Positions 43,102 through 51,267 of a stretch of DNA of 64,000 bases are shown piece after piece. The notes beneath the pieces were generated by a model that saw nothing but the letters and a program-made list of their open reading frames with translations, did not search any database and was not told where the DNA came from. Numbering within the stretch: the first letter of the stretch is position 1; each line of letters opens with the position of its first letter. Position numbers and translations under genes: made by a program. The stretch comes from DASXKD01 sp963707905 (GTDB lineage: Bacteria > Actinomycetota > Actinomycetes > Streptosporangiales > Streptosporangiaceae): positions 62,001 through 126,000 of the forward strand of contig CAVPSA010000009.1 of assembly GCA_963707905.1 (NCBI GenBank), in the 5' to 3' direction.

Positions 43102-43854
43102 TCAGGCTAGCGCGACGGCGAGCAGCCCGCCCAGCAACCGGACGAGCGGCACATCCGTCCGCCTGACCCCGTCGGGTTCTAAGGCATCCACCATCAACAT
43201 GCCGAACGCGTTCTGCCCGGCCGCGACCGGGACCGCGGCGAAGGACTGGTAGGTCTGCGGCGCGGTGATCCGCCAGCCCGGCGGCGCGCCGGCGGCCAGG
43301 TCGGGACAGAACAGATGCTGGTTGTGCCGGATCATGCCGAACACCAGGTCTCCTTCTGTGGTGCCCTCGGTGATCGGCTCCAGTGGGTCGTCCACCCGGC
43401 CGCTGTACTGGGACGGGATCAGTACCCTCGGCGTGCCCGGCGCGAACCGGAACAGGCAGGCCCGCACCCGCCCGGTGCCGGCCAGATGGGCGGCCGAGTC
43501 CAGCACCATCGGAATCGCCGCCTCGGCGAGCGCGGCCCGGTCGTGCCTGCCCGCGGCGGCGACCCGGCCAAGCTGGCGCACGATCGGGTCCAGGGCGTCG
43601 TTCATGGTCACCCGCATCGCGACGGCCGCGTCGACCGCGGCCCGCTGCGCCCTGGCCCGCATCTGCTCCTTGCGGATCTGCTCGTAAGCGGGCACACCAG
43701 CGGCGGTGACGCTCGCGACCACGGCACCCAGCGTCCACCAGCCACGATCCACCGTGGCGGCACCGGCCTGCATACCGAACCAGGTCGCCAGGGCAACCCC
43801 GGCCAGGCTGATGACCGTGGTGAGGTAGACCCGTGCGCCGGGTGGAATACGCAT
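43102..43854 (-). CDS. Membrane-anchored GAF-like sensor protein
   Basis: 250 residues. Two N-terminal helices (VYLTTVISLAGVALATWFGM and WWTLGAVVASVTAAGVPAY) are followed by a helical linker (IRKEQMRARAQRAAVDAAVAM). A GAF-like domain covers about residues 95-245 (AIPMVLDSAAHLAGTGRVRACLFRFAPGTPRVL, DLVFGMIRHNQHLFCPDL, TYQSFAAVPVAAGQNAFGMLMVDAL). There is no kinase, cyclase or DNA-binding output domain, so it probably signals through a partner protein. The last segment, where the remnants of neighbouring systems lie, gives no clue to that partner. Confidence 0.75.
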   Translation of the reverse strand: MRIPPGARVYLTTVISLAGVALATWFGMQAGAATVDRGWWTLGAVVASVTAAGVPAYEQIRKEQMRARAQRAAVDAAVAMRVTMNDALDPIVRQLGRVAAAGRHDRAALAEAAIPMVLDSAAHLAGTGRVRACLFRFAPGTPRVLIPSQYSGRVDDPLEPITEGTTEGDLVFGMIRHNQHLFCPDLAAGAPPGWRITAPQTYQSFAAVPVAAGQNAFGMLMVDALEPDGVRRTDVPLVRLLGGLLAVALA

Positions 43855-44020
43855 GCGGAGCAGGGTAGATCACCGTCCGGGGCACTCGGGGGCCACACGC
43901 GGATCCTTTTTGACCGCTGAAGCGTCGGATAAGGAGAATGCCGGGTTACCAGTGGGTTTGCTAGCTATTCCCCCTTTGTCAACTGGTAAAATAGATAGTA
44001 GGGGCAGGGGGCGCCGGGCG

Positions 44021-44623
44021 ATGTACTACGAGGAACGCTACCGACTGACCAGGCTGGCGGTTGCCGGCCTGGCTGCCAGCGTGTTCCTGGTGGCGGTGGG
44101 CTTCCTGTGGCACCTGCCGGTGATCTTCCTCCCGCTCGGCGCGGCCCTCGCCGTGCTCACCGCCCAGGGCGCCGGTGTGATCGACCGGGCCCGCCGCACC
44201 ACGGCGTTCCGCGCCGACCAGGCGGGCATCACGCTGGGCACCGTGCCGGACAAGCTGACCGTGCGGCGCGGCTCGCGGCTGTTCATCCCGTGGGCCGATG
44301 TCGAGCGGATCATCCTTTACCCGGTCCATCCGCGCGGGCGCGGCGGCCGCGGCGCGGTGCAGTGCATCGGGGTCCAGCGGCGGGCCACGGCCGAACCGCT
44401 GCGGTGGGGCAACGAGCAGGCGCCCGGCTGCCCGGTGCCCCGGGTCCCGGCCTGGGCGACCCGGCCGGTCACCGGCTGGCGGCTGGACCGCGCCCGCCTC
44501 GCCGCGGTCACGGCGGCGGTGGCACCGGACGTTGCGATCCTCGACACCAGCACAGAGCCGCTGCCGGGCGACCAGGATGACGGCCAGCGCAGCAACGCCC
44601 CGGAGGCGGGGCCCGCCGCGTAA
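44021..44623 (+). CDS. Membrane protein with PH-like cytoplasmic domain
   Basis: 200 residues from ATG 44021. Two helices (LAVAGLAASVFLVAVGFLWHL and VIFLPLGAALAVLTAQGAGVI) precede a soluble part (AFRADQAGITLGTVPDKLTVRRGSRLFIPWADVERIILYPVHPRG). This is the pattern of bacterial PH-domain (bPH2-like) proteins: 'aDeaGitvr...ipWsdV.ri.v'. The 166 bp upstream are A/T-richer than the surroundings (TAAAATAGATAGTA) and probably hold the promoter. Function unknown. Confidence 0.75.
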   Translation: MYYEERYRLTRLAVAGLAASVFLVAVGFLWHLPVIFLPLGAALAVLTAQGAGVIDRARRTTAFRADQAGITLGTVPDKLTVRRGSRLFIPWADVERIILYPVHPRGRGGRGAVQCIGVQRRATAEPLRWGNEQAPGCPVPRVPAWATRPVTGWRLDRARLAAVTAAVAPDVAILDTSTEPLPGDQDDGQRSNAPEAGPAA

Positions 44624-44638
44624 CCGGAGCCGGAGCCG

Positions 44639-44667
44639 TGTGTCGTCGTTGCCGCAACGACGACACA
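44639..44667. repeat. Palindromic element, left copy
   Basis: Perfect 13-bp arms TGTGTCGTCGTTG and CAACGACGACACA around CCG, 16 bp after the stop of the preceding gene. Its 25-bp core matches the palindrome at 48213-48240 at all but three positions. The two copies bracket the low-GC island and the truncated genes on its right side. As a single site it could also be a terminator. Confidence 0.75.
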
Positions 44668-44904
44668 AGAAGGTGTTGTGAAGAATGGGCCAACCCGGCC
44701 GCCTCTGACCAGGGCCGCCGCCTGCCCATCTATGAGTGGACGGCTAAGATGTGACAGCCTCGCAGGTCCGCCAATCCTGCCAAGACTATGACAGGAAAAG
44801 CACGATGACATCGTCGGCCGTTTGGGAAGCTCACCGAAGCGCGGCAGCTTTCGGCCTTCTTCAGCCCTAGGTTCACCCTTACCCGCATACAGGGGCTCAC
44901 CGTA
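44668..44904. other. Left junction region of the low-GC island
   Basis: 237 bp with no convincing gene. Base composition drops from the GC-rich chromosome to A/T-richer sequence along this stretch. A small hairpin with arms TCCTG and CAGGA lies near 44776-44797 and may end transcription coming from the sulfotransferase-like gene. Confidence 0.4.
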
Positions 44905-45516
44905 CTAGAATTCATAGTCGAACAATTCAATATCACGAGCGTACAATTGCCGCACTAGCTGCCGGGTATCCGTTGAATAGTACTTCCTGTAGTGACTATG
45001 AACGCTTGCATTCATGTGCGGCAAGGATGGCCTAGCGCCAATGGCTGAAGACAAAATCTGAAAGTCCTTCCTTAGGTTTTCGTATTTCCCCAGATAATCT
45101 ACTAGAACGGTACCAAGCTCATCGCAGACGAAAGCATGCTGGCAGGCCGTCCGAGCCCATTCGCAGCCACGATAAACACGCAGGAACTGTTCAGTCTTTA
45201 GGACATCAGCGGGAGTTATAAGGGCCCTGATATCATGAGGCGTTGCATGTTTCTGCAGATTGTAGAAGTGCTGCGAAATGAACCAATCCCACGGGTTACG
45301 GACTATCGCAAACTTGAAATAGCTGTCCCAGATAGAGCGACCCAGCGCTTCACGGAGTTCGACCGCCGGAATATGATGTCCAGTATAAAATCCGTCTCGC
45401 GCCTTACAATCCAGCTCAGGCTCATCATTCAGCCCAGCCAATGCAGCTTCAATACTTCTACTCCCACTCTTTGGGTTCGCTACGAAGATGACTTGCCGCG
45501 AATGACTAACTATCAT
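44905..45516 (-). CDS. Sulfotransferase family 2-like protein
   Basis: 203 residues, markedly lower GC and different codon use from the neighbours. PAPS-binding motifs are visible: 5'-phosphosulfate loop FVANPKSGSRSIEAAL at about residues 11-26 and 3'-phosphate strand FKFAIVRNPWDWFISQHFYNL at about 66-86. A later KYENLRKDFQIL segment also fits. Such enzymes move sulfate from PAPS to glycan, lipid or small-molecule hydroxyls. It sits 29 bp downstream of the 2H-like gene on the same strand, so the two may be co-transcribed. Probably acquired horizontally. Confidence 0.8.
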   Translation of the reverse strand: MIVSHSRQVIFVANPKSGSRSIEAALAGLNDEPELDCKARDGFYTGHHIPAVELREALGRSIWDSYFKFAIVRNPWDWFISQHFYNLQKHATPHDIRALITPADVLKTEQFLRVYRGCEWARTACQHAFVCDELGTVLVDYLGKYENLRKDFQILSSAIGARPSLPHMNASVHSHYRKYYSTDTRQLVRQLYARDIELFDYEF

Positions 45517-45545
45517 GGCTACTCACATTAAGTATTTCGCTTGGG

Positions 45546-47072
45546 TCAATGCGCTATGCCGAGTTCTTGCATCATCTTGTGTTCATCAGGCAAGACATTG
45601 CCCCTAAACCCAACATCAGTACCCCCTATCACTCTCAACAACGACCTATAAGCGTAGTGTACAACTGAAACAGTATCTATCGGGCACGATATTGTCTGGT
45701 CAAGGTCAATATGCACGTCACTACTGGACAGCGGTGCGGGCAAGGATTGGCTATTGCTGAAGGCCCTACCGAGGGTCACGTGCATAGAGAAATCGCCAAC
45801 TTTTGGGCCGAATCGCTGCTGTTTCTGATCGGTCAAGAGGGCGGACCAGTCTTCGGCTGGATATCGGGCAGCATATTCAGCTACCTGCTCTGCCACGCAC
45901 GCCCTGCACTTGCGGATCGACTCACCTAGCCGTGGGTCATGAGCCCTTCCAGGCTCGAGTAGAACGTAGCCGCGATTGTCGATCCTTACTCTAGCGAAGC
46001 TAAATATAATATCCTGATCCAGTAGATGCGCCGACTTTCCTGCCAGTTCTACTAGAAAAGACCCAAAGTGTTCGGGAAGGTATTGCGGCGACTTGAGTTG
46101 ACCAATCATAAGTGGACCGAAATATGGCGTGTCTTGAGTTCTGCATAGCGACGAGACAGTGACATGGAATTGAAGGTCATCGAATAGATGTACAGCCGCG
46201 TCACGAGAGGACAATGCTTCCGTGATGCGTTCGACAGGCTCGTCCAACCTGCTCGCTGCTGCCAGGCCCTCCGGGCGCGCGATGACGCTGATTCCGTGGC
46301 CGGGTGGATTAGACAGGGCCTGCATCCAGTAGTCTATTAGCTCGTTACGATAAAAGTTGTAAGGCTCATTGCGAGCCGCCGCATTAAGATCTATCTGAAA
46401 GCCCTTCGATATGCCCTGCGTGTGGGATGATGTGACGAGCGAAATGGATGAAGCGGTTGATTCAAAATTTGGTCCTATGTCTATGGCCCGAGCGGTATAA
46501 CGGAAAGGCCCATCGTATATCGCTGGAACAATCTGTGGATTCTTAGCCGCCTCTGCATAGGCAACACGCATCGAATCGAGAACACTTTGCTGGCTGGATC
46601 TACGGACATCTCGCCGTTCCCGACCTACCGCGTGAGGGCTGAAGGGGTTTAGGAAGAGTAGCCCCAGCCGCCGATCTCTTTCACGGAGTAGCCAGTCACG
46701 GTACATGAACATGTCGCTGTGAACTATTCGGAAGAGGGATGTGCCAAGAATAAGAGCTGAGAATTTGGCATCGCGAAGGAGCGCTTCGGCATCGGGCGCG
46801 GGAGATATCCACCTCACTGAGAAGTTAGCGACAGAATCTTTGCCTCCTGCCTTGGGGGCAGAGACGTTGGACTGTGATTGACTCCGCTTGGAATCAGCAG
46901 GCTCATTATCAGGTCTTGGGCCTATTTGTGGTGGCCAGTACGATATTGTACGCCCCTGTATCAGGGCAGTCATGAAGCTTATGAGGAGTACGATGGTGAT
47001 GCCTATTACCAGAGCTATGAAGGCATATCCAGCCGTGGAGTTGTTGGCTAGCCATTTGAAGAAAGCAGTCAA
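45546..47072 (-). CDS. Membrane-anchored protein with PLD-like middle domain and C-terminal 2H phosphoesterase-like domain
   Basis: 508 residues, low GC. Residues 15-40 are one membrane helix (YAFIALVIGITIVLLISFMTALI), then a Ser/Asn-rich linker. Residues 95-145 (EALLRDAKFSALILGTSLFRIVHS, then RERDRRLGLLFLNPFSPHA) resemble PLD-like/DUF5919 sensor domains but lack HKD catalytic motifs. Residues 295-485 contain two HxT motifs, H303-V-T305 and H431-V-T433. The first follows a predicted strand (LFDDLQFHVTVSSL); the second reads FSMHVTLGRAF and is followed by SVVHYAYRSLL. That is the 2H phosphoesterase (LigT/CPDase/AKAP7) pattern with a long insert between halves. If active it would cleave a 2',5' or cyclic nucleotide or a cyclic phosphate at the membrane. 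No close family recognised. Confidence 0.7.
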   Translation of the reverse strand: MTAFFKWLANNSTAGYAFIALVIGITIVLLISFMTALIQGRTISYWPPQIGPRPDNEPADSKRSQSQSNVSAPKAGGKDSVANFSVRWISPAPDAEALLRDAKFSALILGTSLFRIVHSDMFMYRDWLLRERDRRLGLLFLNPFSPHAVGRERRDVRRSSQQSVLDSMRVAYAEAAKNPQIVPAIYDGPFRYTARAIDIGPNFESTASSISLVTSSHTQGISKGFQIDLNAAARNEPYNFYRNELIDYWMQALSNPPGHGISVIARPEGLAAASRLDEPVERITEALSSRDAAVHLFDDLQFHVTVSSLCRTQDTPYFGPLMIGQLKSPQYLPEHFGSFLVELAGKSAHLLDQDIIFSFARVRIDNRGYVLLEPGRAHDPRLGESIRKCRACVAEQVAEYAARYPAEDWSALLTDQKQQRFGPKVGDFSMHVTLGRAFSNSQSLPAPLSSSDVHIDLDQTISCPIDTVSVVHYAYRSLLRVIGGTDVGFRGNVLPDEHKMMQELGIAH

Positions 47073-47631
47073 ACCCTGGCCCTCTCGATACTGATACGTT
47101 GGCGGAGCGCTCTGTTGCAGTGCGAAGTTAGCATCTAGGCGCCATGGACTGCGGGGGGTCGGAAGTCAAGGGTCTCCCCATGCCGCCGACAGTAGCGCAG
47201 GGGGTCCAAACTGTCGAGTCTGTCGAGATTGCTTGGAGGAGCGAGAGCGGCCACTTAACCTCGGTGTCATATTTAGAAGGCTCCTCATGTGACAGGGATG
47301 TCTCTGTCATTTGTGTTTGTACTTGCTTAGACGATGACCTCTTAACGAGTATTGCGACTACGGATCGGCTCATCTGCCCAAGAGTCCAGACGCCGAGGTT
47401 CCATCCACGTTGCCGCCGCGCACAGTGGCCGCACAGGATATCCACAGAACCGCAACGCCGGGTATGGCCACTGTGCGACCCAAAGTAGTGTCCGCCATCT
47501 CGCCTGCCTGCGGAAACTACCTTCGGTGGTCTGCCTCCGCCGTGCCGGCGGCGGCGCGGGGGAAACCATCGGGCCACCCATCCGCGATAGCCACCTGGGT
47601 TCCCCAAAGGTTTCCCCCGCACCCCCTTAGC
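47073..47631. other. Right junction region of the island
   Basis: About 560 bp with no gene I can support. It contains two perfect inverted repeats: CACAGTGGCC/GGCCACTGTG (47421-47430 and 47466-47475) and GCGGGGGAAACC/GGTTTCCCCCGC (47556-47567 and 47609-47620). GC content rises back to chromosomal levels from about 47400. The second repeat ends 12 bp before the point where SLOG-protein homology begins. Confidence 0.5.
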
Positions 47632-47839
47632 CCGTCGCGGTAGAGCGCGGTTGGGACGACGGCCTCGATCTGCCCGCGTGGTCGAGAGCGGCGGCGGCGA
47701 AGATCTGGTCGGGGCCATCGGCCAGGCACGACAGCCCGGTCACGCGCTGCTGCCCGGCCAGGGCGGCGCGGATCGCCTGATCGACTAGTGCCTGGACCGG
47801 GGCGGGCAGGCCCCGGTGCCCGGAGACCGCGATCCGCAT
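47632..47839 (-). pseudogene. SLOG-fold protein, truncated and frameshifted
   Basis: Starts MRIAVSGHRGLPAPVQALVD at 47839, then RVTGLSCLADGPDQIFAAAALDHAG, the nucleotide-binding N-terminal part of small actinobacterial SLOG/LOG-like proteins. At about 47673 one base is missing; the next frame continues QIEAVVPTALYRDGL. Homology then stops abruptly at about 47632, where island-side sequence begins. The gene normally follows a TPR regulator, and its upstream neighbour here is a piece of exactly that. Confidence 0.7.
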
Positions 47840-47853
47840 CGGGGTGCCCGCCG

Positions 47854-48205
47854 TTAGGACAGCAGCGCGGCGAGCTGCCGGTCGAAGTCCCGCACCGGGC
47901 CGGTGACCGGCCCGGTGTAGGCGCGGCGGAACGCCCGGGACCTTTCGAGCACCCGTTCCGAGCCGTACCGCTGCCCGGCCGCCAGCCCTTCCCCAGCCAG
48001 TGCGAACGCCTCATCGGCCTGGGCTGGTGTCGTGGGCTGTGGTGGCTTGCTGGCGGGCGGCGGTGGCCACATCCAGCATGAGCACCGCGCGCTGCTTCGG
48101 CGCGGGCTGTGCCGCGCTCAGGGACTGGGCGAACGCGGCAAGGGCTTGTTCGGCCCGGCCGAGGCGGACGCAGGCCAGTGCCCGGTAGCCGACCATTCCG
48201 CACAA
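47854..48205 (-). pseudogene. C-terminal fragment of an XRE/TPR-type regulator, frameshifted
   Basis: Two overlapping frames share one protein: GYRALACVRLGRAEQALAAFAQSLSAAQPAPKQRAVLMLDVATAARQ, then, after a one-base shift at about 48005-48030, QADEAFALAGEGLAAGQRYGSERVLERSRAFRRAYTGPVTGPVRDFDRQLAALLS to the stop at 47854. This is the TPR tail found behind an N-terminal helix-turn-helix in Streptomyces-like regulators. The HTH and first TPRs are missing: homology begins right after the palindrome at 48213-48240. The SLOG fragment follows 14 bp downstream, preserving the original gene order. Confidence 0.65.
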
Positions 48206-48212
48206 CACCCCA

Positions 48213-48240
48213 GAATGTCGTGGTTGCCACCACGACGACA
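48213..48240. repeat. Palindromic element, right copy
   Basis: ATGTCGTGGTTGCCA followed by CCACGACGACAT. The core TGTCGT(C/G)GTTGCC is shared with the left copy at 44639-44667. It marks the point where the truncated TPR-regulator homology begins, so it may be a recombination site or the scar of a lost element. Confidence 0.7.
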
Positions 48241-48292
48241 TACGCCTGAGCGTTAAGAGGCCGGGCGGGCCAGCGGGCCTGGCGGGGACGGG

Positions 48293-48964
48293 TCAGCCGG
48301 CCAGGGCTGCCTGTGCCTCCTCGACCGAGCGCAGGATGCGGTGCGCGCCGCTGGCGGTGGCGAGGCCGGCGGCCTCCGCGAGGATGGCGAGCGCGTCGTC
48401 GCGGCGGCCCTGGCCCGCGGCGATGTAGCCAAGCCCGATCAGGTTCGCGGCAACCCCGGCGGGCTGCCCCAGTTCCCTGCGCAGCCGGGTGGACTCCTCC
48501 AGGCGCGCCCTCGCCTCGTCCAGACGGCCAGCGGCGTGGGCCGCGATGCCCAGGTGCCGTAGCGCCTCGGACATCGTCATCTTGTCGCCGGCCTGGGTGG
48601 CGAGTTCCAGGGACCGGTCAAGCAACGGCACCGCCGTGTCGTTGTCCCGCCGGACCACCTGATGAAAACAGCCGACCCAGAACAGTGCCTCGGCCTCCCC
48701 CCGTGCGTCCCCGAGTGCCTGGTAGAGCCGCACCGCACGGTCGAACAGCGGCAGCTCCTCCGGGTCCTCGCGGGCCTGGCCGGGGCCGGTGTCCCGCTGG
48801 TGCAGGAACCGGGTGTGCCGGAGGCGGCCCCGGGCCAGGGCTAGATCCGCGTCCACGCCGTCCAGGTCGCGGCCGGCCTGCGCCAGCGCGGCGGTGTCCC
48901 CCTCGAAGACGGCGCGCTCGTACAACCGCCTGGCGTTCTGGATTCGCTCATCCACGGCCAGCAC
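48293..48964 (-). CDS. Tetratricopeptide repeat protein
   Basis: 223 residues built of TPR helices: RIQNARRLYERAVFEGDTAALAQAGRDLD, PLFDRAVRLYQALGDARGEAEALFWVGCFHQV, AVPLLDRSLELATQAGDKMTMSEALRHLGIAAHAAGRLDEARARLEESTRLRRELGQPAGVAANLIGLGYIAAGQGRRDDALAIL. No enzymatic or DNA-binding domain. Similar free-standing TPR proteins are often scaffold or regulator pieces. It lies just outside the right palindrome and appears intact. Confidence 0.85.
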   Translation of the reverse strand: MLAVDERIQNARRLYERAVFEGDTAALAQAGRDLDGVDADLALARGRLRHTRFLHQRDTGPGQAREDPEELPLFDRAVRLYQALGDARGEAEALFWVGCFHQVVRRDNDTAVPLLDRSLELATQAGDKMTMSEALRHLGIAAHAAGRLDEARARLEESTRLRRELGQPAGVAANLIGLGYIAAGQGRRDDALAILAEAAGLATASGAHRILRSVEEAQAALAG

Positions 48965-49087
48965 CGCCTCACCTGTCGGGCACGGCCCGCGACATTACCA
49001 GCCGCTCGGCTGCCTGCCTCGAACCTGCCGGCCTCGCTCGGCCACCACCAGCCACATGCCCAGAGGGGATCCAAGTAGATGTAGCTC

Positions 49088-49227
49088 ATGACTCGCGGCC
49101 GGGCCAGCACGCTGGCCACGCTCCTCGCCGGCGCCGCCATCGGGTTCTTCGCCATCGGCACCGGGTCTGCCCGGACGGCAGCACCACGTTCTCCGGCTTC
49201 ACCATCACTTACACCGTGCCGGCCTGA
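49088..49227 (+). pseudogene. Short secreted protein, probably frameshifted
   Basis: ATG 49088 gives a signal peptide MTRGRASTLATLLAGAAIGFF. The next frame, from about 49165, reads CPDGSTTFSGFTITYTVPA and stops at TGA 49225-49227, which looks like a genuine short C-terminus. Joining them needs one base change. As written, the first frame continues into Pro/Arg-rich sequence to 49291, over the terminator. Low certainty. Confidence 0.3.
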
Positions 49228-49246
49228 CCGGCCCGCTCAGCCAGGC

Positions 49247-49277
49247 GGGGATCCCGGCCGGGGCGGCCGGGATCCCC
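49247..49277. terminator. Terminator hairpin downstream of the 49288-51138 gene
   Basis: Perfect 13-bp stem GGGGATCCCGGCC/GGCCGGGATCCCC with loop GGGGC, 11 bp past the stop codon at 49288. Confidence 0.8.
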
Positions 49278-49287
49278 GCAGGCCCCG

Positions 49288-51138
49288 CTAACGCTTGCAG
49301 AAGGCGATCTGGTCGTACACCGGGTCCGGGACGCTGTCACCGGTGGTGAGCAGCACCTGCGTCTCCAGCGTGACGATGTAGGCGCAGGAGGGCAGGTCGG
49401 AGACGGCGAAGTTGTTGGTGGCGGCACCGGCGACCTGGCCGGGCGTGGCAGCTGGCAGCGTGAATCCCCAGGTCGTACCGCCGCCCGCCATGCTCAGGCT
49501 GACCGCGCCCAGGTTCGGGTGCGCGGCGGTGACCAGCACGGTCAGCGAGTTGGTGACCCCGCCGCAGCCGCTGCCGATCAGTTCCTGGACGTTCACGCTC
49601 GTCACGTCAAGCTGGCCGCTCACCTGGTACGGCACCCAGCTGCCGCCCTTGTTGACGTTGTTGTACAGGGTGTTGTCGATGGCCAGGGTGTGGCATTCGC
49701 CGCCGTCGGTCTCGGTCAGCGGGAGCCCGGCCTGCCGGACCCGGAGCCTGATGCCGAACTGCTGGTCCGCGGCCAGGTCGGCGGGCGGCAGCGGGGTGCC
49801 GGCCATGATCGCGCCGACGTCGACCGGCGGCCACGCGGCGATGGTCCCGGTGTCCAGGACGATCATGTTGAGGTTCGGGGTGAACAGCCCGGTGGACAGG
49901 TTGCCCTCCTGCGGCATGGCGATCCACCCGTCCGCGGCCGGGGTGACGGCGATCTCGGTGGGCGAGTTGGTCCCGTTCACGACCACCTTGCTGACCTCTA
50001 GATTCGCGCCCACCAGTTGCTCCGAGGTGCCGATCATCGTGGGCAGGATCTGGTTCGGCAGCACCGCGGTCCACGGCCCGGGGGTCATCGCGTTGGGCTG
50101 CGCCCTGACCTCGAACCGGTACTCCAGCGGCAGGCCGCCCAGCGTGGTGCCGATCGGGCCGCTGAGCCGCAGGCCGAGGAAGAAGGCACGGTTGTCGGCG
50201 AGGGTCCGGCCGGTGCCACCGGGACCGCTGGCGACGTCCACCTCATAGTCGTAGCCGCCGATGTAGCGGAAGTCAGGGATGGGCTCGGTCTGTGGTGGCG
50301 CCTCGGGCACGCACAGGTCGACGCAGAAGCAGGGGCCGACGTTCTGGCGGCCTGGGGTGCGCCCGGTGCTGGGCGGCTCGCTCAGCAGGACGACCCCGCC
50401 AGGCCCCTCGATCCGGAAGTAGAGGTCGGGCCCTGGCACGAGTTCGATGTTGATCAGCGGTGAGAACGGCGTCTTGGAGAAGTCCGCCACGGTGTACCAG
50501 ATCTGGAACTTGCCGCCGGGGCCGGTCAGCGCCGAGCCGAGCGCGTCGTCCTGGAGCCAGTCCCGGTCGAAGGCGTAGACCGTGGCCCCCTCGACCACTT
50601 GATCGGTGCCGCACACGGTTACCTGACCGCAGATGACCCACAGGCCCAGGCGGCCGAGCATTGCGCAGGTCAGCCTCGGCGGCATCGCGTAATCGAACGC
50701 CGCGACCTCGTTGCCGGCCTTGGCGTCCGCGGTGCCGGCCATGGCGTCCGCGGTGCCCACCGAACGCCAGGTGGGCTGCAGCGTGGTCAGTGCCGCCTGG
50801 ACCGGGTGCGGCGGCACGTGGCCGCTCAGCGTGCCGCAATACAGGTCGATGTCGACGGCATCGCCGCCGTAGGACCCGGCCAGTTCGACCGAGTAGCCGC
50901 CATCAGCCCCGATGGCGGCCTCGCCGAGCAGCGCCCCGTGGGCCGTCTCAAGCGCAGCCTGATCCCCGGCGCCGGCGTGATGGAAGAGGCGGAACGTGTG
51001 ACGCGGGTCCGCGGCGGCCCGGGCGGTCACGCCCTGGTCCGGCAGCGTGGCGTACACGCGCACCACCGCGCCTTCCAGCGAAATGGGGCAGTCCTCGCAG
51101 ACAGACGCGCTCAGCACGCCCCGAAGGGTGAACGACAT
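49288..51138 (-). CDS. Large hypothetical protein with beta-sandwich-like domains
   Basis: 616 residues from ATG 51138 (GGGGAA 6 nt upstream). No signal peptide. The first 95 residues contain CEDCPISLEGAVVRVYATLPDQG and a carboxypeptidase-regulatory or transthyretin-like beta fold (GEAAIGADGGYSVELAGSYGG). Residues 140-290 hold a second such unit (QVTVCGTDQVVEGATVYAFDRDW, GGKFQIWYTVADFSKTPFSP) and Cys-rich CFCVDLCVP. The rest has several strands with IAMPQEGNLSTGLF and a C-terminal 90-residue domain (NSLTVLVTAAHPNLGAVSLSMAGGG). The many cysteines in an apparently cytoplasmic protein are odd. No family recognised; it is alone between a terminator and a methyltransferase. Confidence 0.8.
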   Translation of the reverse strand: MSFTLRGVLSASVCEDCPISLEGAVVRVYATLPDQGVTARAAADPRHTFRLFHHAGAGDQAALETAHGALLGEAAIGADGGYSVELAGSYGGDAVDIDLYCGTLSGHVPPHPVQAALTTLQPTWRSVGTADAMAGTADAKAGNEVAAFDYAMPPRLTCAMLGRLGLWVICGQVTVCGTDQVVEGATVYAFDRDWLQDDALGSALTGPGGKFQIWYTVADFSKTPFSPLINIELVPGPDLYFRIEGPGGVVLLSEPPSTGRTPGRQNVGPCFCVDLCVPEAPPQTEPIPDFRYIGGYDYEVDVASGPGGTGRTLADNRAFFLGLRLSGPIGTTLGGLPLEYRFEVRAQPNAMTPGPWTAVLPNQILPTMIGTSEQLVGANLEVSKVVVNGTNSPTEIAVTPAADGWIAMPQEGNLSTGLFTPNLNMIVLDTGTIAAWPPVDVGAIMAGTPLPPADLAADQQFGIRLRVRQAGLPLTETDGGECHTLAIDNTLYNNVNKGGSWVPYQVSGQLDVTSVNVQELIGSGCGGVTNSLTVLVTAAHPNLGAVSLSMAGGGTTWGFTLPAATPGQVAGAATNNFAVSDLPSCAYIVTLETQVLLTTGDSVPDPVYDQIAFCKR

Positions 51139-51267
51139 GGCAGATTCCCCCGAATCTTCGTGCGGGCAGCAGAGCGCTGACCGTCTCAACAAGAGAGCGG
51201 TCCGGCCGCAGATAGATACAAGGAGTGATCAGCACACGTCAGCGGGCCTGCCACGGCACCGCTGGAG

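Noticed and set aside
45546..47072. Active phospholipase D
   Set aside because: The PLD-like middle domain lacks any HxK(x4)D motif, so catalysis of that type is not supported.
44668..47631. tRNA-targeted integrative element with att sites
   Set aside because: No tRNA gene or fragment, integrase, or direct repeat at the island borders was found by eye; only palindromes flank it.
47128..47718. A 196-codon minus-strand frame over the island's right edge
   Set aside because: It is Arg/Pro-rich, has no motif, and crosses the GC boundary and the SLOG remnant; no ribosome site precedes it.
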